Source: Streptomyces ureilyticus (GTDB lineage Bacteria > Actinomycetota > Actinomycetes > Streptomycetales > Streptomycetaceae). From it: a stretch of 51,396 nt of DNA. Both the position numbers and the translations under genes were made by a program. This document shows, in pieces, positions 41,920 to 50,947 of the stretch; position 1 is the stretch's first letter, and every line of letters begins with the position of its first letter. The DNA is taken from positions 1 to 51,396 of the forward strand of contig NZ_JAAKZX010000049.1 of the NCBI RefSeq assembly GCF_011045025.1, given 5' to 3'. The notes under the pieces were generated by a model, which worked only from the letters and a program-made list of their open reading frames with translations, searched no databases and was not told the DNA's origin.

Positions 41920-42381
41920 TCAGGAGGCGGCGGGCGGTTCGACGGGCGCGTCCCGGTGGATGACCCGCGACCGGGTGAGGAGCCTGCCGTCGACCCGGAC
42001 GAGCACGTCGTCGACGGTGAACGTCGGCTGGAAGGTGACCTGGCCCTCGCGGTCGGTCTGGGTGACGAGGGTGTAGTACGAGACGTGCAGGACGTCCTCG
42101 TCCGCGGGGTCGCTTTCGATCAGCAGGTGGTCGAACCAGTGCCGTACGGCGATGTCCCGGTACCGCGGCAGGCTCGCCCGCATTCCGGCGAGCATCTCCG
42201 CCCGGCCGCGCTGGCGCTGACCGCCCGCGTGCACGACCTCCCCGTCCTCGGTGAAGGTGTCCGCGAACCCCTCGATGTCGAGTGCGTCGACTCGCCGCAT
42301 CTGCTGGGCGTAGAAGGTCTGGACCTCGGCGTAGACATCTCCGGTGACCTGGTGCCGGAGTGTCCCGACCGGCTGAGGCAT
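41920..42381 (-). CDS. SnoaL-like / NTF2-fold protein
   Basis: 153 aa from the ATG at 42381 (MPQPVGTLRHQVTGDVYAEVQTFY). The NTF2-like cone fold is indicated by YAQQMRRVDALDIEGFADTFTEDGEVVHAGG and the C-terminal strand pattern TFQPTFTVDDVLVRVDGRLLTRSRVIHRD. SnoaL_4-type proteins in polyketide clusters act as cyclases, hydroxylases or unknown helpers. It converges on the KR operon and is probably the right-most cluster gene. Its role is inferred only from fold and position. Confidence 0.8.
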   Translation of the reverse strand: MPQPVGTLRHQVTGDVYAEVQTFYAQQMRRVDALDIEGFADTFTEDGEVVHAGGQRQRGRAEMLAGMRASLPRYRDIAVRHWFDHLLIESDPADEDVLHVSYYTLVTQTDREGQVTFQPTFTVDDVLVRVDGRLLTRSRVIHRDAPVEPPAAS

Positions 42382-42485
42382 GGCAACTCCTCTCGAGACG
42401 CTGCCCTCATGGCCGCGCGATGGAGTCCAAGCTGCCGAACCCGGCTGCAGCGCCGCTGGAGCGCGGCTCGGCGCCGTGGCCCGGG

Positions 42486-42827
42486 TCAGTGCTTCTGGCC
42501 GGTTCCGCCCAGCACCAGCAGCACGGAGAGACCGGGCAGCCGGTCCGCGGCCTCGGCGAACACGTCCTGCGCGATCTCCCACTCGTCCGGCCGGGCCTTG
42601 GCGTACGTACGCCAGTCCGTGACGACGAGCAGCAAGCCGCGCTCGGCGGCGTCCGCGGGCCACACGGAGCGGTCGGTGAGGCTGTCGGCTAGCGCGTCCC
42701 AGTTGCGGCCGAACCAGTCGGGCAGCTCCAGGGCGCGTACGCAGCGCTCCATGAAGCCCGCCTTGTCCGCGACTCCGGCGAGGTCCAGCGTGACCACGAG
42801 GCGGTCCGCCACGTCGTCGTCCGTCAT
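42486..42827 (-). CDS. Barstar family protein
   Basis: 113 aa from the ATG at 42827; an in-frame GTG at 42860 is an alternative. The barstar pattern is LDLAGVADKAGFMERCVRALELPDWFGRNWDALADSLTD, where FGRNWDALADSL is the characteristic block. Barstar-like proteins inhibit barnase-type ribonucleases, but no barnase gene is adjacent, and many actinobacterial copies are orphans. It lies between the cluster and the SorC-type regulator. Confidence 0.87.
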   Translation of the reverse strand: MTDDDVADRLVVTLDLAGVADKAGFMERCVRALELPDWFGRNWDALADSLTDRSVWPADAAERGLLLVVTDWRTYAKARPDEWEIAQDVFAEAADRLPGLSVLLVLGGTGQKH

Positions 42828-42928
42828 CTCGGTACCGCCCTGCCTCGAAAGACTCGTCACTCGTCAAGACTCGTACGGGAAAAGAGAGCGGCCCGTCGGC
42901 GGTCGAGCCGCCCACGGGCCGCGAGGGA

Positions 42929-43948
42929 TCAGGGCCCGTCGGGGTCGGCCCGGTCCAGGGCCGGACGCGGCGCGGGCCCCGTCGTCATGAGATGGTCCGC
43001 GGCCGATGTGTCGGTCACCAGGCTGGTGACCAGTCCGGAGCGGAGCACCGCGTCGATGGCGGCCGCCTTGCGCTGCCCGCCCGCGATCGCGACGACCTCG
43101 GGGATACGCCGCAACCGGTCGGCCTCAACCGTGATGCACCGCTCCCCCAGGTCCCGGCCGACGCGACGGCCCTCGGAGTTGAAGAGGTGCGCGGACATCT
43201 CGGCGGCGACACCGAGCGAGGCGTAGTGCGAGCGCTCCTCGTCGGTGAGCATGTCGTGCACCGTGGAGATGCCCGCCTCCCAGGAGCCGATCGACACACA
43301 GGCGACCGTCACCTTGTCGAAGTACTCGAAGGCGCGGGCGATCCCCGTCTGGTTGCGCAGCGCGGCGGCGGTGGCCACGTCCGGCAGCAGCATCGGCGCG
43401 TAAATGGGGTGGGCGTCGCCACCCGAGACCTGGGCGGCCCGGCGCACGGCCTCGACCGAGCCGCGCTCGGCCGTCCCGGCGTCGTACACCCCCGTCAGCT
43501 GCACCACCGTGCACGGCGGCAGCCGGTCGAGCGCAGCCGCCATGTGGATGGTGGACCGGCCCCAGGCGAGGCCGAGCACATCGCCCTCGGTGACCAGCTC
43601 GCCGAGCAGGTCGGCGGCCACTTCGCCGAGGTTCTCCGGGTCGGGCGACTCCTCGGCGTCGGCCGGGGACTCCACCACGACGGCGTGCCTGAGGCCGTAA
43701 CGGGCGCGCAGCGCGTCGGAGCGCTCCGCGTCCAGTTCGGCTGGGACACGGATCTCGATCCTGACCAGATCCCGTTCGAGAGCCGTCTCCAGGACCCGCG
43801 CCACCTTGAAGCGGCTGACGCCGAACTCCTCGGCGATCTGAATCTTGGATTTGCCCTCGAGGTAGAAGCGGCGGGCCATGGCCGCCGCCTGCACCAGCTC
43901 AGCGGGTCCCATCCGCATGGCTGACCGGCCCGCCGACATACCCGACAC
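42929..43948 (-). CDS. SorC/DeoR-type sugar-binding transcriptional regulator
   Basis: 339 aa if the GTG at 43948 is used, where GAGGAG lies six bases upstream; a GTG at 43972 is also in frame. The HTH is near residues 15-55 (ARRFYLEGKSKIQIAEEFGVSRFKVARVL). The sugar-phosphate-binding domain follows (GLAWGRSTIHMAAALDRLP, IGSWEAGIST, AIAGGQRKAAAIDAVLRSG). Such regulators sense phosphosugars. It is next to rpe and in the same orientation, so pentose-phosphate sensing is plausible. Confidence 0.9.
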   Translation of the reverse strand: MSGMSAGRSAMRMGPAELVQAAAMARRFYLEGKSKIQIAEEFGVSRFKVARVLETALERDLVRIEIRVPAELDAERSDALRARYGLRHAVVVESPADAEESPDPENLGEVAADLLGELVTEGDVLGLAWGRSTIHMAAALDRLPPCTVVQLTGVYDAGTAERGSVEAVRRAAQVSGGDAHPIYAPMLLPDVATAAALRNQTGIARAFEYFDKVTVACVSIGSWEAGISTVHDMLTDEERSHYASLGVAAEMSAHLFNSEGRRVGRDLGERCITVEADRLRRIPEVVAIAGGQRKAAAIDAVLRSGLVTSLVTDTSAADHLMTTGPAPRPALDRADPDGP

Positions 43949-44061
43949 GGCGATCTCCTCACTGCTGTTCACACTCTGGATTCGCCGCTCATCCTCGCAG
44001 ATCCGGCGTCCTTGATCAGCCCTGATGGGCGGCGTTCACGTTCCCTTGGCCTGGTGGTGGC

Positions 44062-44748
44062 TCAGTGGCCGCACGCCCAGGCCGCCTGGGCCATCACCGC
44101 CTCCGCCTGGCTGCGCAACGCACGTACCGCTCCGGCCGGGTCCGACGCGCCGTACACCGCCGAACCCGCCACGAAGACATCGGCCCCGGCCTCGGCACAG
44201 CGCTCGATGGTCTCGGCCGAGACCCCGCCGTCGACCTGGAGCCAGAGCTCGAGGCCGTGCTTGGAGATCAACTCGCGGGTCCGGCGGATCTTGGGGAGCA
44301 TGATGTCGAGGAACGCCTGGCCTCCGAAGCCCGGCTCGACGGTCATGATCAGCAACATGTCGAGTTCGGCGAGGAGATCCTCGTACGGCTCGATCGGCGT
44401 CGCCGGCTTGAGAGCCATCGAGGCGCGGGCGCCCTTGGCCCGGATCTCGCGGGCGAGCCGCACCGGAGCGGCGGCCGCCTCCACATGGAAGGTGACGGAA
44501 CCGGCACCCGCTTCCACGTACTGAGGCGCCCATCGATCGGCGTCCTCGATCATCAGATGGCAGTCCAGCGGCGTGTCCGTAGCACGCGCCAGGGACTCTA
44601 CGACCGGCACACCGAGCGTGAGGTTCGGGACGAAATGGTTGTCCATCACATCCACATGGAGCCAGTCGGCCCCCTCGACCGCCTGCGCCTCCTCGGCGAG
44701 GCGGGCGAAGTCGGCGGACAAGATGCTGGGGTTGATCTGCACGGCCAT
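44062..44748 (-). CDS. rpe: Ribulose-phosphate 3-epimerase
   Basis: 228 aa TIM barrel. Signatures are INPSILSADFARL, LHVDVMDNHFVPNLTLG, CHLMIEDADRW, MTVEPGFGGQAF and LQVDGGVSAETI, with the metal-binding His/Asp residues in place. It interconverts ribulose-5-phosphate and xylulose-5-phosphate in the pentose phosphate pathway. It is a core gene, which helps mark the right end of the accessory cluster. Confidence 0.97.
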   Translation of the reverse strand: MAVQINPSILSADFARLAEEAQAVEGADWLHVDVMDNHFVPNLTLGVPVVESLARATDTPLDCHLMIEDADRWAPQYVEAGAGSVTFHVEAAAAPVRLAREIRAKGARASMALKPATPIEPYEDLLAELDMLLIMTVEPGFGGQAFLDIMLPKIRRTRELISKHGLELWLQVDGGVSAETIERCAEAGADVFVAGSAVYGASDPAGAVRALRSQAEAVMAQAAWACGH

Positions 44749-44987
44749 GCTCTAAGCCTGCCATGCCCTGCGGGGCTTGGCGGCATCGGTCCTGAATGGG
44801 GACGGCGGCACCGAAGCCCCGGGGCGCGTGTGGCTACTCGCGCCCGCGCTGCGGAGCCGCCACTGTCGCAGCACCGCGCCCCTGAAGGGACGTATGGCCA
44901 CCTAGTCCGTTCTGCGGGTGTTGCTCCCCGTTCGACCGTGCCATGCTTGGCGGCCAGTCGGCTCCAGAAGCGGCTGTGGGGGTGGCC

Positions 44988-47189
44988 ATGACGGACGTAC
45001 CAGACGGGCAGAAGGACGTACGGGACCGGCCGAAGCGAGGCATCGCGCACCTGGTCTGCGGGCGGCGGGCCAAGTGGCTGGTGGTGGCGCTGTGGGTGGT
45101 GGTGCTGCTGCTCACGGCGCCGTTCGCGCAGAAGCTCACCGACGCCCAGGACAACGACGCGGCGTCCTGGCTGCCCGGCTCCGCGGAGTCGACCCAGGTC
45201 CTGGAGGCCTCCGAGGACTTCAGGCCGGAGCAGATCCCCGCGATCGTCGTGTACGCCCGCGAGAGCGGCCTCACGGCACAGGACCGGACGCAGATCGCGG
45301 AGGACGTGAGCCGGCTCAAGGAGCTGCGCGAGCACGGGATCCGTGGGGCGGAGACCCGAGGCCCGACGTTCGACCGGGACGCCGATCCCCGTGCGGCCCA
45401 GGTCTTCGTGCCGATCACGATGGACGAGAAGGGCTGGGAGCGGATCGCGCCCGCGGTCGACTCGATCCGTGCGGACGTCGGTGAGGGCGGCGACGGCCTT
45501 GCCGTGCACATCACGGGCCCGGGCGGTACGTCCGCGGACTTCTCCGAGGCCTTCGAGGGCATCGACTCGACGCTGCTGTTCTCGGCGATGACCGTCGTCA
45601 TCGTGATGCTGCTGCTCACCTATCGCAGCCCGACACTGCTCTTCGTCCCGCTGCTCGGGGTGATCGTCGCGCTGTTCACCTCGCAGGCGCTGATCTACTT
45701 CCTGGCGGAGAACGCGGGCCTGACCGTCAACGGCCAGAGCGCGGGCATCCTCACAGTCCTGGTGTTCGGCGCCGGGACGGACTACGCCCTGCTCCTGGTC
45801 GCCCGCTACCGGGAGGAGCTGCGCCGCCACGAGGACCGCCACGAGGCCATGGCGCTGGCTCTGCACCGGGCGGGTCCCGCGGTGCTCGCGTCCGGCGCCA
45901 CGGTCGTGCTGAGCATGCTGGTGCTGCTCGCCGCCGAGATGAACTCGACGCGCGGCCTCGGCCCGGTCGCCGCCATCGGCGTCGCGGTGGCGCTGCTCGC
46001 GATGCTCACCCTGTTCCCGGCCCTGCTCGTGATCTTCGGCCGCTGGATCTTCTGGCCGGTGATCCCCCACTTCGGCGCGCCCGACCCGACCGAACGCGGC
46101 GTCTGGGCCCGCATGGGCCGCCGTATAGCCCGCCGCCCGCGCATGATCTGGGGCGTCACGGCGGCGGCGCTCGCGCTGCTGTCGCTCGGCCTGATCCAGA
46201 TGCGCGCGGAGGGGCTCAGCAACGCCGACGCCTTCACCGACAAACCCGACTCGATCGTCGGCCAGGAGGTGTCCGCACGCTACTTCCCGGCGGGCAGCGG
46301 CGATCCGCTCGTCGTCATCAGCAACCAGGCGCAGGCCCGAGAAGTCGGCCGGGCCGTCGCGGGCACGTCCGGCGTCGTACCGGAGTCCCTCGGCCTGCCA
46401 CCGGGCGCGAAACCGCAGTTCGAGGGCAGGGTGATCTTCGAGGCCACGATGACCGCACCCTCGGACAGCGAGGCCGCGAAGGAGACGGTGGAGCGGGTAC
46501 GGGACGCCGTGCACGCGGTGCCCGACGCGGACGCCCAGGTGGGCGGCGGCACGGCGGCTCTGCTCGACATGGACGAGGCGACGACCCACGACAACATCCT
46601 GATCATCCCGCTGGTGCTCGTGGTCGTGCTGCTGATCCTCTGCGCCCTGCTGCGCGCCCTGATCGCTCCACTCCTGCTGATCGGCACGGTGGTGCTGTCG
46701 TTCGCCGCCGCGCTGGGGATCAGTGCGCTCGCGTTCCGTCACCTCTTCGACTACGCGGGCGAGGCGACGGACTTCCCGCTCTTCGTCTTCGTGTTCCTGG
46801 TGGCGCTGGGCATCGACTACAACATCTTCCTGACCACCCGCATCCGCGAGGAGGCGGCCCGGCAGGGCACCCGCCCCGGCGTGGTGACCGGCCTTGCAGC
46901 GACCGGCGCCGTCATCACCTCGGCGGGCCTGGTCCTGGCCGGCACCTTCGCCGCCCTCGGCACCCTCCCCATGGTGGCCTTCGCGGAGATCGGCTTCGCC
47001 GTGGCCCTCGGCGTCCTCCTCGACACGTTCATCGTCCGCTCGATCCTGGTCACGTCCCTGTTCCTGGACGTCGGCCCGAAGGTGTGGTGGCCGCACCGAC
47101 TGGCCCGGGAGGACAGCGGGGCGCCGGCGCCGACGACGGTCAGTGGCACTCCGGAACCGGCGTCGCGGCCGGGCGGACCATCCGAGTAG
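44988..47189 (+). CDS. MMPL family transporter
   Basis: 733 aa from the ATG at 44988; an ATG at 44943 is possible but less likely. Two MMPL repeats with about 12 membrane helices are visible. The signature GxxxD-Y motifs are GAGTDYALLLVARYREELRR and LGIDYNIFLTTRIREEAA. A large extracytoplasmic loop follows helix 1. RND-like MMPL proteins export lipids or hydrophobic compounds using proton flow. It is only 2.6 kb beyond the cluster and could export its product, although rpe and the SorC gene lie between. Confidence 0.93.
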   Translation: MTDVPDGQKDVRDRPKRGIAHLVCGRRAKWLVVALWVVVLLLTAPFAQKLTDAQDNDAASWLPGSAESTQVLEASEDFRPEQIPAIVVYARESGLTAQDRTQIAEDVSRLKELREHGIRGAETRGPTFDRDADPRAAQVFVPITMDEKGWERIAPAVDSIRADVGEGGDGLAVHITGPGGTSADFSEAFEGIDSTLLFSAMTVVIVMLLLTYRSPTLLFVPLLGVIVALFTSQALIYFLAENAGLTVNGQSAGILTVLVFGAGTDYALLLVARYREELRRHEDRHEAMALALHRAGPAVLASGATVVLSMLVLLAAEMNSTRGLGPVAAIGVAVALLAMLTLFPALLVIFGRWIFWPVIPHFGAPDPTERGVWARMGRRIARRPRMIWGVTAAALALLSLGLIQMRAEGLSNADAFTDKPDSIVGQEVSARYFPAGSGDPLVVISNQAQAREVGRAVAGTSGVVPESLGLPPGAKPQFEGRVIFEATMTAPSDSEAAKETVERVRDAVHAVPDADAQVGGGTAALLDMDEATTHDNILIIPLVLVVVLLILCALLRALIAPLLLIGTVVLSFAAALGISALAFRHLFDYAGEATDFPLFVFVFLVALGIDYNIFLTTRIREEAARQGTRPGVVTGLAATGAVITSAGLVLAGTFAALGTLPMVAFAEIGFAVALGVLLDTFIVRSILVTSLFLDVGPKVWWPHRLAREDSGAPAPTTVSGTPEPASRPGGPSE

Positions 47190-47220
47190 CAGCCCCTCCG
47201 GCGCCCCTCCGGCCGACGCC

Positions 47221-48042
47221 TTATGGCTTGACCGCGATCCGGCCTTCGTCCATGCGGAGCAGGAGAAGCCGCGCGCCGGTCTTCTCCAGGAATTCGTCCA
47301 CGGCGGCTTTCGACCCCTGCCACCAGCCGTAGTCGTCAATGAGGAGAACACCGCCGCTGACCAACCGCGGGTAGAGGTACTCCAGTTCATGCCGCGTCGA
47401 GGCATACCAGTCGGTGTCGAGCCGCAGGATCGAAATCCGCTCGGGCGCCTCGGCGGGAATGGTGTCCTCCACAAGCCCCTGAACGAAATGCACGCGATCA
47501 CCGGGGTACGGAATCCCGTCGAAGCCCTCTTTTACGTCCTCCAAGGTGGCGACGGCCCAGATCGGTCGGCTCCGGTCCTGTCGGGCGAGCAGATCCGCGG
47601 CGGGCTCCCCGTCCCGGCGCAGGTCTTTGTCGGTCGGCGCCGGCATGCCCTCGAACGTATCGAAGAGGTACAGGTGCCGCTCGGTGTCATGCAGGCCGAG
47701 CAGGGTGCGGGCGGCCGCCTGCATACTGCCGCCCCGCCACACTCCGCACTCGACGATGTCACCGGCGATGCTGTGCCGGCTCACGTGACGGGTGGCCAGA
47801 ATCAGGGCATTGAGCCGTTCGGGCGAGGTCATCGTGTAAGGGGAAACGGCCCGAATGATGTCCCTCGCCATGTCGTCGTAATCGGCGGGGAATGTGATGC
47901 CGGGAGCCGAATCCGTTCTCTGCGGGGCCCTCTGCACAGAGCTTTGCGGGGAGCTGTTCCGGGACAATGCGGGGCTCGAGCGACGGAGTTCGTAGCCGCT
48001 GAACCGCCTCAAGGTGTCATTGACATTCTTACGCCACGTCAT
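47221..48042 (-). CDS. TylF/MycF-family O-methyltransferase
   Basis: 273 aa from the ATG at 48042 (MTWRKNVNDTLRRFSGYEL); no strong ribosome site is visible and 48102 is an alternative. The family pattern is clear: SPERLNALILATRHV, GDIVECGVWRGGSMQAAA (SAM site), LYLFDTFEGMPAPT, RLDTDWYASTRHELEYLYPRL and GGVLLIDDYGWWQG (metal-binding Asp pair). TylF and MycF methylate sugar hydroxyls on macrolides; other members act elsewhere. It might methylate a sugar made by the nearby deoxysugar genes, but it is outside the cluster proper. Confidence 0.87.
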   Translation of the reverse strand: MTWRKNVNDTLRRFSGYELRRSSPALSRNSSPQSSVQRAPQRTDSAPGITFPADYDDMARDIIRAVSPYTMTSPERLNALILATRHVSRHSIAGDIVECGVWRGGSMQAAARTLLGLHDTERHLYLFDTFEGMPAPTDKDLRRDGEPAADLLARQDRSRPIWAVATLEDVKEGFDGIPYPGDRVHFVQGLVEDTIPAEAPERISILRLDTDWYASTRHELEYLYPRLVSGGVLLIDDYGWWQGSKAAVDEFLEKTGARLLLLRMDEGRIAVKP

Positions 48043-48115
48043 AAAGGCAACGTACGTCCCGAACCAGAAACCGGCAGCTTCACCGCCGCCACGTACCCGC
48101 ACACGCCTACATGCG

Positions 48116-49546
48116 TCAGCCGGTCCGGCGGATCAGCGCCAGATACATCGCGTCCGTTCCGTGCAGATGCGGCCACAGCTGTACGTCGGGGCCGTCGCCC
48201 AACGCCGGTACGCCGGCCAACTGCGGCCGGGCGTCGAGCAGTTCGGCGGAGCCGTCGTTCTGCTTGAGGGCGTCGTCGACGACCGCGCGGGTCTCGGCGA
48301 GGTGCGGAGAGCAGGTGACGTAGGCGACGACCCCGCCGACCCGTACCGATTCGAGCGCCGTGCGCAGCAGTCCGCGCTGGAGCGGTGCGAAGTCGTCCAG
48401 GTCGTCGGGGCGGCGGCGCCAGCGGGCCTCGGGGCGGCGGCGCAGGGCGCCGAGTCCCGTGCACGGTACGTCCATCAGGACCCGGTCGAAGGAGCCGGGC
48501 CGCCACGGCGGACGCAGTCCGTCGGCGGCGATCACCTGGTACGGCCCCGGGTTCCCGGCGAGCGCCCTGGCCACGAGCCCGGCCCGGTGCGGCTGCTTCT
48601 CGGCGGCGAGCAGCACGGCCCCCCGCTCGGCGGCGAGCCCGGCGAGCAACGCCGCCTTGCCGCCCGGCCCCGCACAGCCGTCGAGCCACTTCTGGTCGGG
48701 CCCCTCGAGGGGCGCGTTGGCGAGGGCGAGCGCCACCAGCTGGCTGCCCTCGTCCTGGACGCCGGCCCGGCCCTCGCGTACGGCGTCGATGGCGCCCGGT
48801 TCGCCGCCCTCGGAGAGCCGCACGGCGTACGGCGACCAGCGTCCGGGCAACGCTGCCTCGTCATCGAGTGCGTCACGAATCTCCTCGGCCGTGGCGCGTC
48901 CGGGCCGGGCGACGAGGGTCACCTCGGGCCGCTCGTTGTCGGCAGCGAGGAGCTCCTCGACCCCGGCGCGCCCGCCCCCGAGCGAGTCCCACAGCGCCGA
49001 GACGACCCACCGGGGATGCGAGTGCACGACGGCGAGATGCTCCTCGGGATCCTCGTCGTACGGCGGCGCCACCCGCTCCAGCCACCCGTCGAGGTCGTGC
49101 TGCGCGACCTTCCGCAGAACGGCGTTGACGAACTTGGCCCGCCCGTCACCGAGTACGACCCGGGCGAGCTCGACGGAGGCGGACACGGCGGCATGGCTGG
49201 GAATCCGCGTACCGAGCAGCTGATGCACACCAAGGCTCAGCACATCGAGCACGGGAGGGTCGACCTCACGCAACGGCCGGTCCACACAGGCCGCGATGAC
49301 GGCGTCGTACGTCCCCTGCCGCCGCAGCGTTCCGTACACCAACTCCGTGGCCAGCGCCGCGTCCCGCCCGTCGAAGTCCCCCTTCTGCCGCGCCTTCCGC
49401 AGCAGCGGGGGCAGGACGAGATTGGCGTACGCGTCCCGCTCGTCCACGGCCCGCAGGACCTCGAAGGCGAGCATCCGCACGGGGTCCTTCTTGGGACGAC
49501 GGTGCGGCTTCCCCTGCGGGCGACGACGACGGTCCTGCTCGTTCAC
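48116..49546 (-). CDS. rsmB: 16S rRNA (cytosine-5) methyltransferase RsmB
   Basis: 476 aa with a GTG start. An N-terminal NusB-like domain (about 20-160: MLAFEVLRAVDERDAYANLVLPPLL) precedes the SAM-dependent domain with GCAGPGGKAALLAGL, MDVPCTGLGALRRRPEARWR (motif IV Cys) and VTCSPHLAETRAVV (motif VI Cys). RsmB methylates C967 of 16S rRNA. It follows fmt after 63 bp, the common actinobacterial order. Confidence 0.95.
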   Translation of the reverse strand: MNEQDRRRRPQGKPHRRPKKDPVRMLAFEVLRAVDERDAYANLVLPPLLRKARQKGDFDGRDAALATELVYGTLRRQGTYDAVIAACVDRPLREVDPPVLDVLSLGVHQLLGTRIPSHAAVSASVELARVVLGDGRAKFVNAVLRKVAQHDLDGWLERVAPPYDEDPEEHLAVVHSHPRWVVSALWDSLGGGRAGVEELLAADNERPEVTLVARPGRATAEEIRDALDDEAALPGRWSPYAVRLSEGGEPGAIDAVREGRAGVQDEGSQLVALALANAPLEGPDQKWLDGCAGPGGKAALLAGLAAERGAVLLAAEKQPHRAGLVARALAGNPGPYQVIAADGLRPPWRPGSFDRVLMDVPCTGLGALRRRPEARWRRRPDDLDDFAPLQRGLLRTALESVRVGGVVAYVTCSPHLAETRAVVDDALKQNDGSAELLDARPQLAGVPALGDGPDVQLWPHLHGTDAMYLALIRRTG

Positions 49547-49609
49547 GTAAAAGGTGCTCCGGATCTTGGAAGGGCTACTCCTCCAGCGTACGTCGCCCTC
49601 TCCTCGCCC

Positions 49610-50545
49610 TTACTTGCCCCCGACCCGTTCTCCGGAGGCGATCCGTACCCCGCGTGCCCAGTCCGCCGCGCGCATCGGCTTCTTGCCCTGGGCCTGGACC
49701 CACAGGAGTTCGACGACATGCGAGCCGGTGCCGACGTACACGTTGTTCTTGGCGACGGACGTCTCGCCCGGCGCGAGGTCCGTGCGCTCGGGCACGAGCG
49801 CGGCCTGGATGAGCTTGAGCCGCTCACCGCGGAAGACGGTCCAGGCGCCGGGTGCCGGGGTGCATCCTCGCACCACCCGGTCGACGCGCAGCGCGGGCGC
49901 GGACCAGTCGACCTCCGCATCCTCGACAGTGATCTTTGGCGCGATCGTGACGCCTTCCGACGGCTGCGGTACGGCCTTGAGCGTGCCGTCCGCGATCCCG
50001 TCCATCGTCGCGACGAGCAGCCCGGCGCCCGCGAAAGCGAGCCGCGTCAGCAGATCCCCACTGGTGTCGGTGGGCCGCACCTCTTCGGTGACGGTCCCGT
50101 ACACGGGCCCGGAGTCGAGCCCCTCCTCGATCAGGAACGTGGACGCACCCGTGATCTCGTCCCCCGCCATCACCGCGTGCTGCACGGGCGCCGCCCCCCG
50201 CCAGGCGGGCAGCAGCGAGAAGTGCAGATTGACCCAGCCGTGGGCGGGGATGTCGAGCGCGACCCGGGGCAGCAGCGCCCCGTACGCGACGACCGGGCAA
50301 CAGTCGGGCCCGATCTCCCGCAGCCGCTCCAGGAACTCCGGCTCCCGCGGCTTCCCGGGCTTCAGCACCTCGATCCCCGCCTCCTCGGCCCGCTCGGCGA
50401 CCGGACTCGCGACCAGCCGCCGCCCCCGCCCGGCCGGCGCGTCGGGCCGCGTGACGACGGCGACCACGTCATGCCGCCCGGAGGCGATCAGAGCATCCAG
50501 AGCGGGAACGGCGACCTCGGGCGTACCGGCGAAGACGAGCTTCAT
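49610..50545 (-). CDS. fmt: Methionyl-tRNA formyltransferase
   Basis: 311 aa from the ATG at 50545 (MKLVFAGTPEVAVPALDAL). The formyl-transfer region contains NLHFSLLPAWRGAAPVQHAV (His) and GDEITGASTFLIEEGLDSGPV (Asp). A C-terminal Fmt domain completes the protein. It formylates initiator Met-tRNA. It is upstream of rsmB in the same operon. Confidence 0.96.
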   Translation of the reverse strand: MKLVFAGTPEVAVPALDALIASGRHDVVAVVTRPDAPAGRGRRLVASPVAERAEEAGIEVLKPGKPREPEFLERLREIGPDCCPVVAYGALLPRVALDIPAHGWVNLHFSLLPAWRGAAPVQHAVMAGDEITGASTFLIEEGLDSGPVYGTVTEEVRPTDTSGDLLTRLAFAGAGLLVATMDGIADGTLKAVPQPSEGVTIAPKITVEDAEVDWSAPALRVDRVVRGCTPAPGAWTVFRGERLKLIQAALVPERTDLAPGETSVAKNNVYVGTGSHVVELLWVQAQGKKPMRAADWARGVRIASGERVGGK

Positions 50546-50947
50546 GGGCTGGTTCAGGCCTCTCGGGCGAGGGTGGAAGCGGGCAACGCACAAGTCTATG
50601 GCGGCGGACGGCGAGCGAGGACGCAGCTCCCACGACTACGGAGGGAAAGCCGCTGGTCCCGTGCCCACGGCGGGAAAGCCGCCAACGGCGAAGCACCCCA
50701 CAGGAGACGCCCACCCCTCTCTCCACTGGAAACGGGCGGTGCGCGAGTGGGAGACGAAACCCGGCGAAGCCGAAGGCGAGCCGAACAGCGCACCCCCACC
50801 CCCCAGGGAGCGCACGAACACACGCACACGCCCCCACCCGTGACCAGCAGAGCGTAAAGGCGTTGGGTCAAGAAAGAGTTGACCACAACGGGCCGCACCA
50901 GCGGCCCGATCCTTTTCAACTTCAACGCCGGTTCGAGAGGCTTGTTC
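50546..50947. other. 402-bp gene-free region upstream of fmt
   Basis: No convincing protein is encoded on either strand; the readable frames are low-complexity Arg/Pro or Ser-rich. The region holds the fmt promoter on one side and the promoter/leader of the partial HTH gene on the other, with TTGACC at 50879-50884 as a possible -35 element. Confidence 0.5.
50889..50908. promoter_or_regulatory. Perfect 8-bp hairpin in the leader of the partial gene
   Basis: CGGGCCGC and GCGGCCCG pair around the loop ACCA and are followed by ATCCTTTT, giving an intrinsic-terminator-like shape 40 bp upstream of the ATG at 50948. It directly follows TTGACC, so it could be an attenuator or an operator overlapping the promoter. 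Confidence 0.4.

Noticed and set aside
44749..44987. GC-rich segments with GGGGCGCG and CGCGCCCC between rpe and the MMPL gene considered as a small RNA
   Set aside because: They resemble common Streptomyces intergenic GC-rich repeats, and no defined stem-loop with a terminator was seen.
44646..47501. A 951-codon open frame antisense to the MMPL gene
   Set aside because: It is His/Arg/Asp-rich, has no recognisable domain and mirrors the GC-rich third positions of the clear MMPL gene on the other strand.
47221..48042. TylF/MycF-type methyltransferase as part of the biosynthetic cluster
   Set aside because: It is separated from the cluster by barstar, SorC, rpe and MMPL genes; membership is possible but unsupported by operon structure.
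48014..50857. A 947-codon plus-strand open frame across rsmB and fmt
   Set aside because: It is a shadow of two well-supported minus-strand genes and has no domain pattern.
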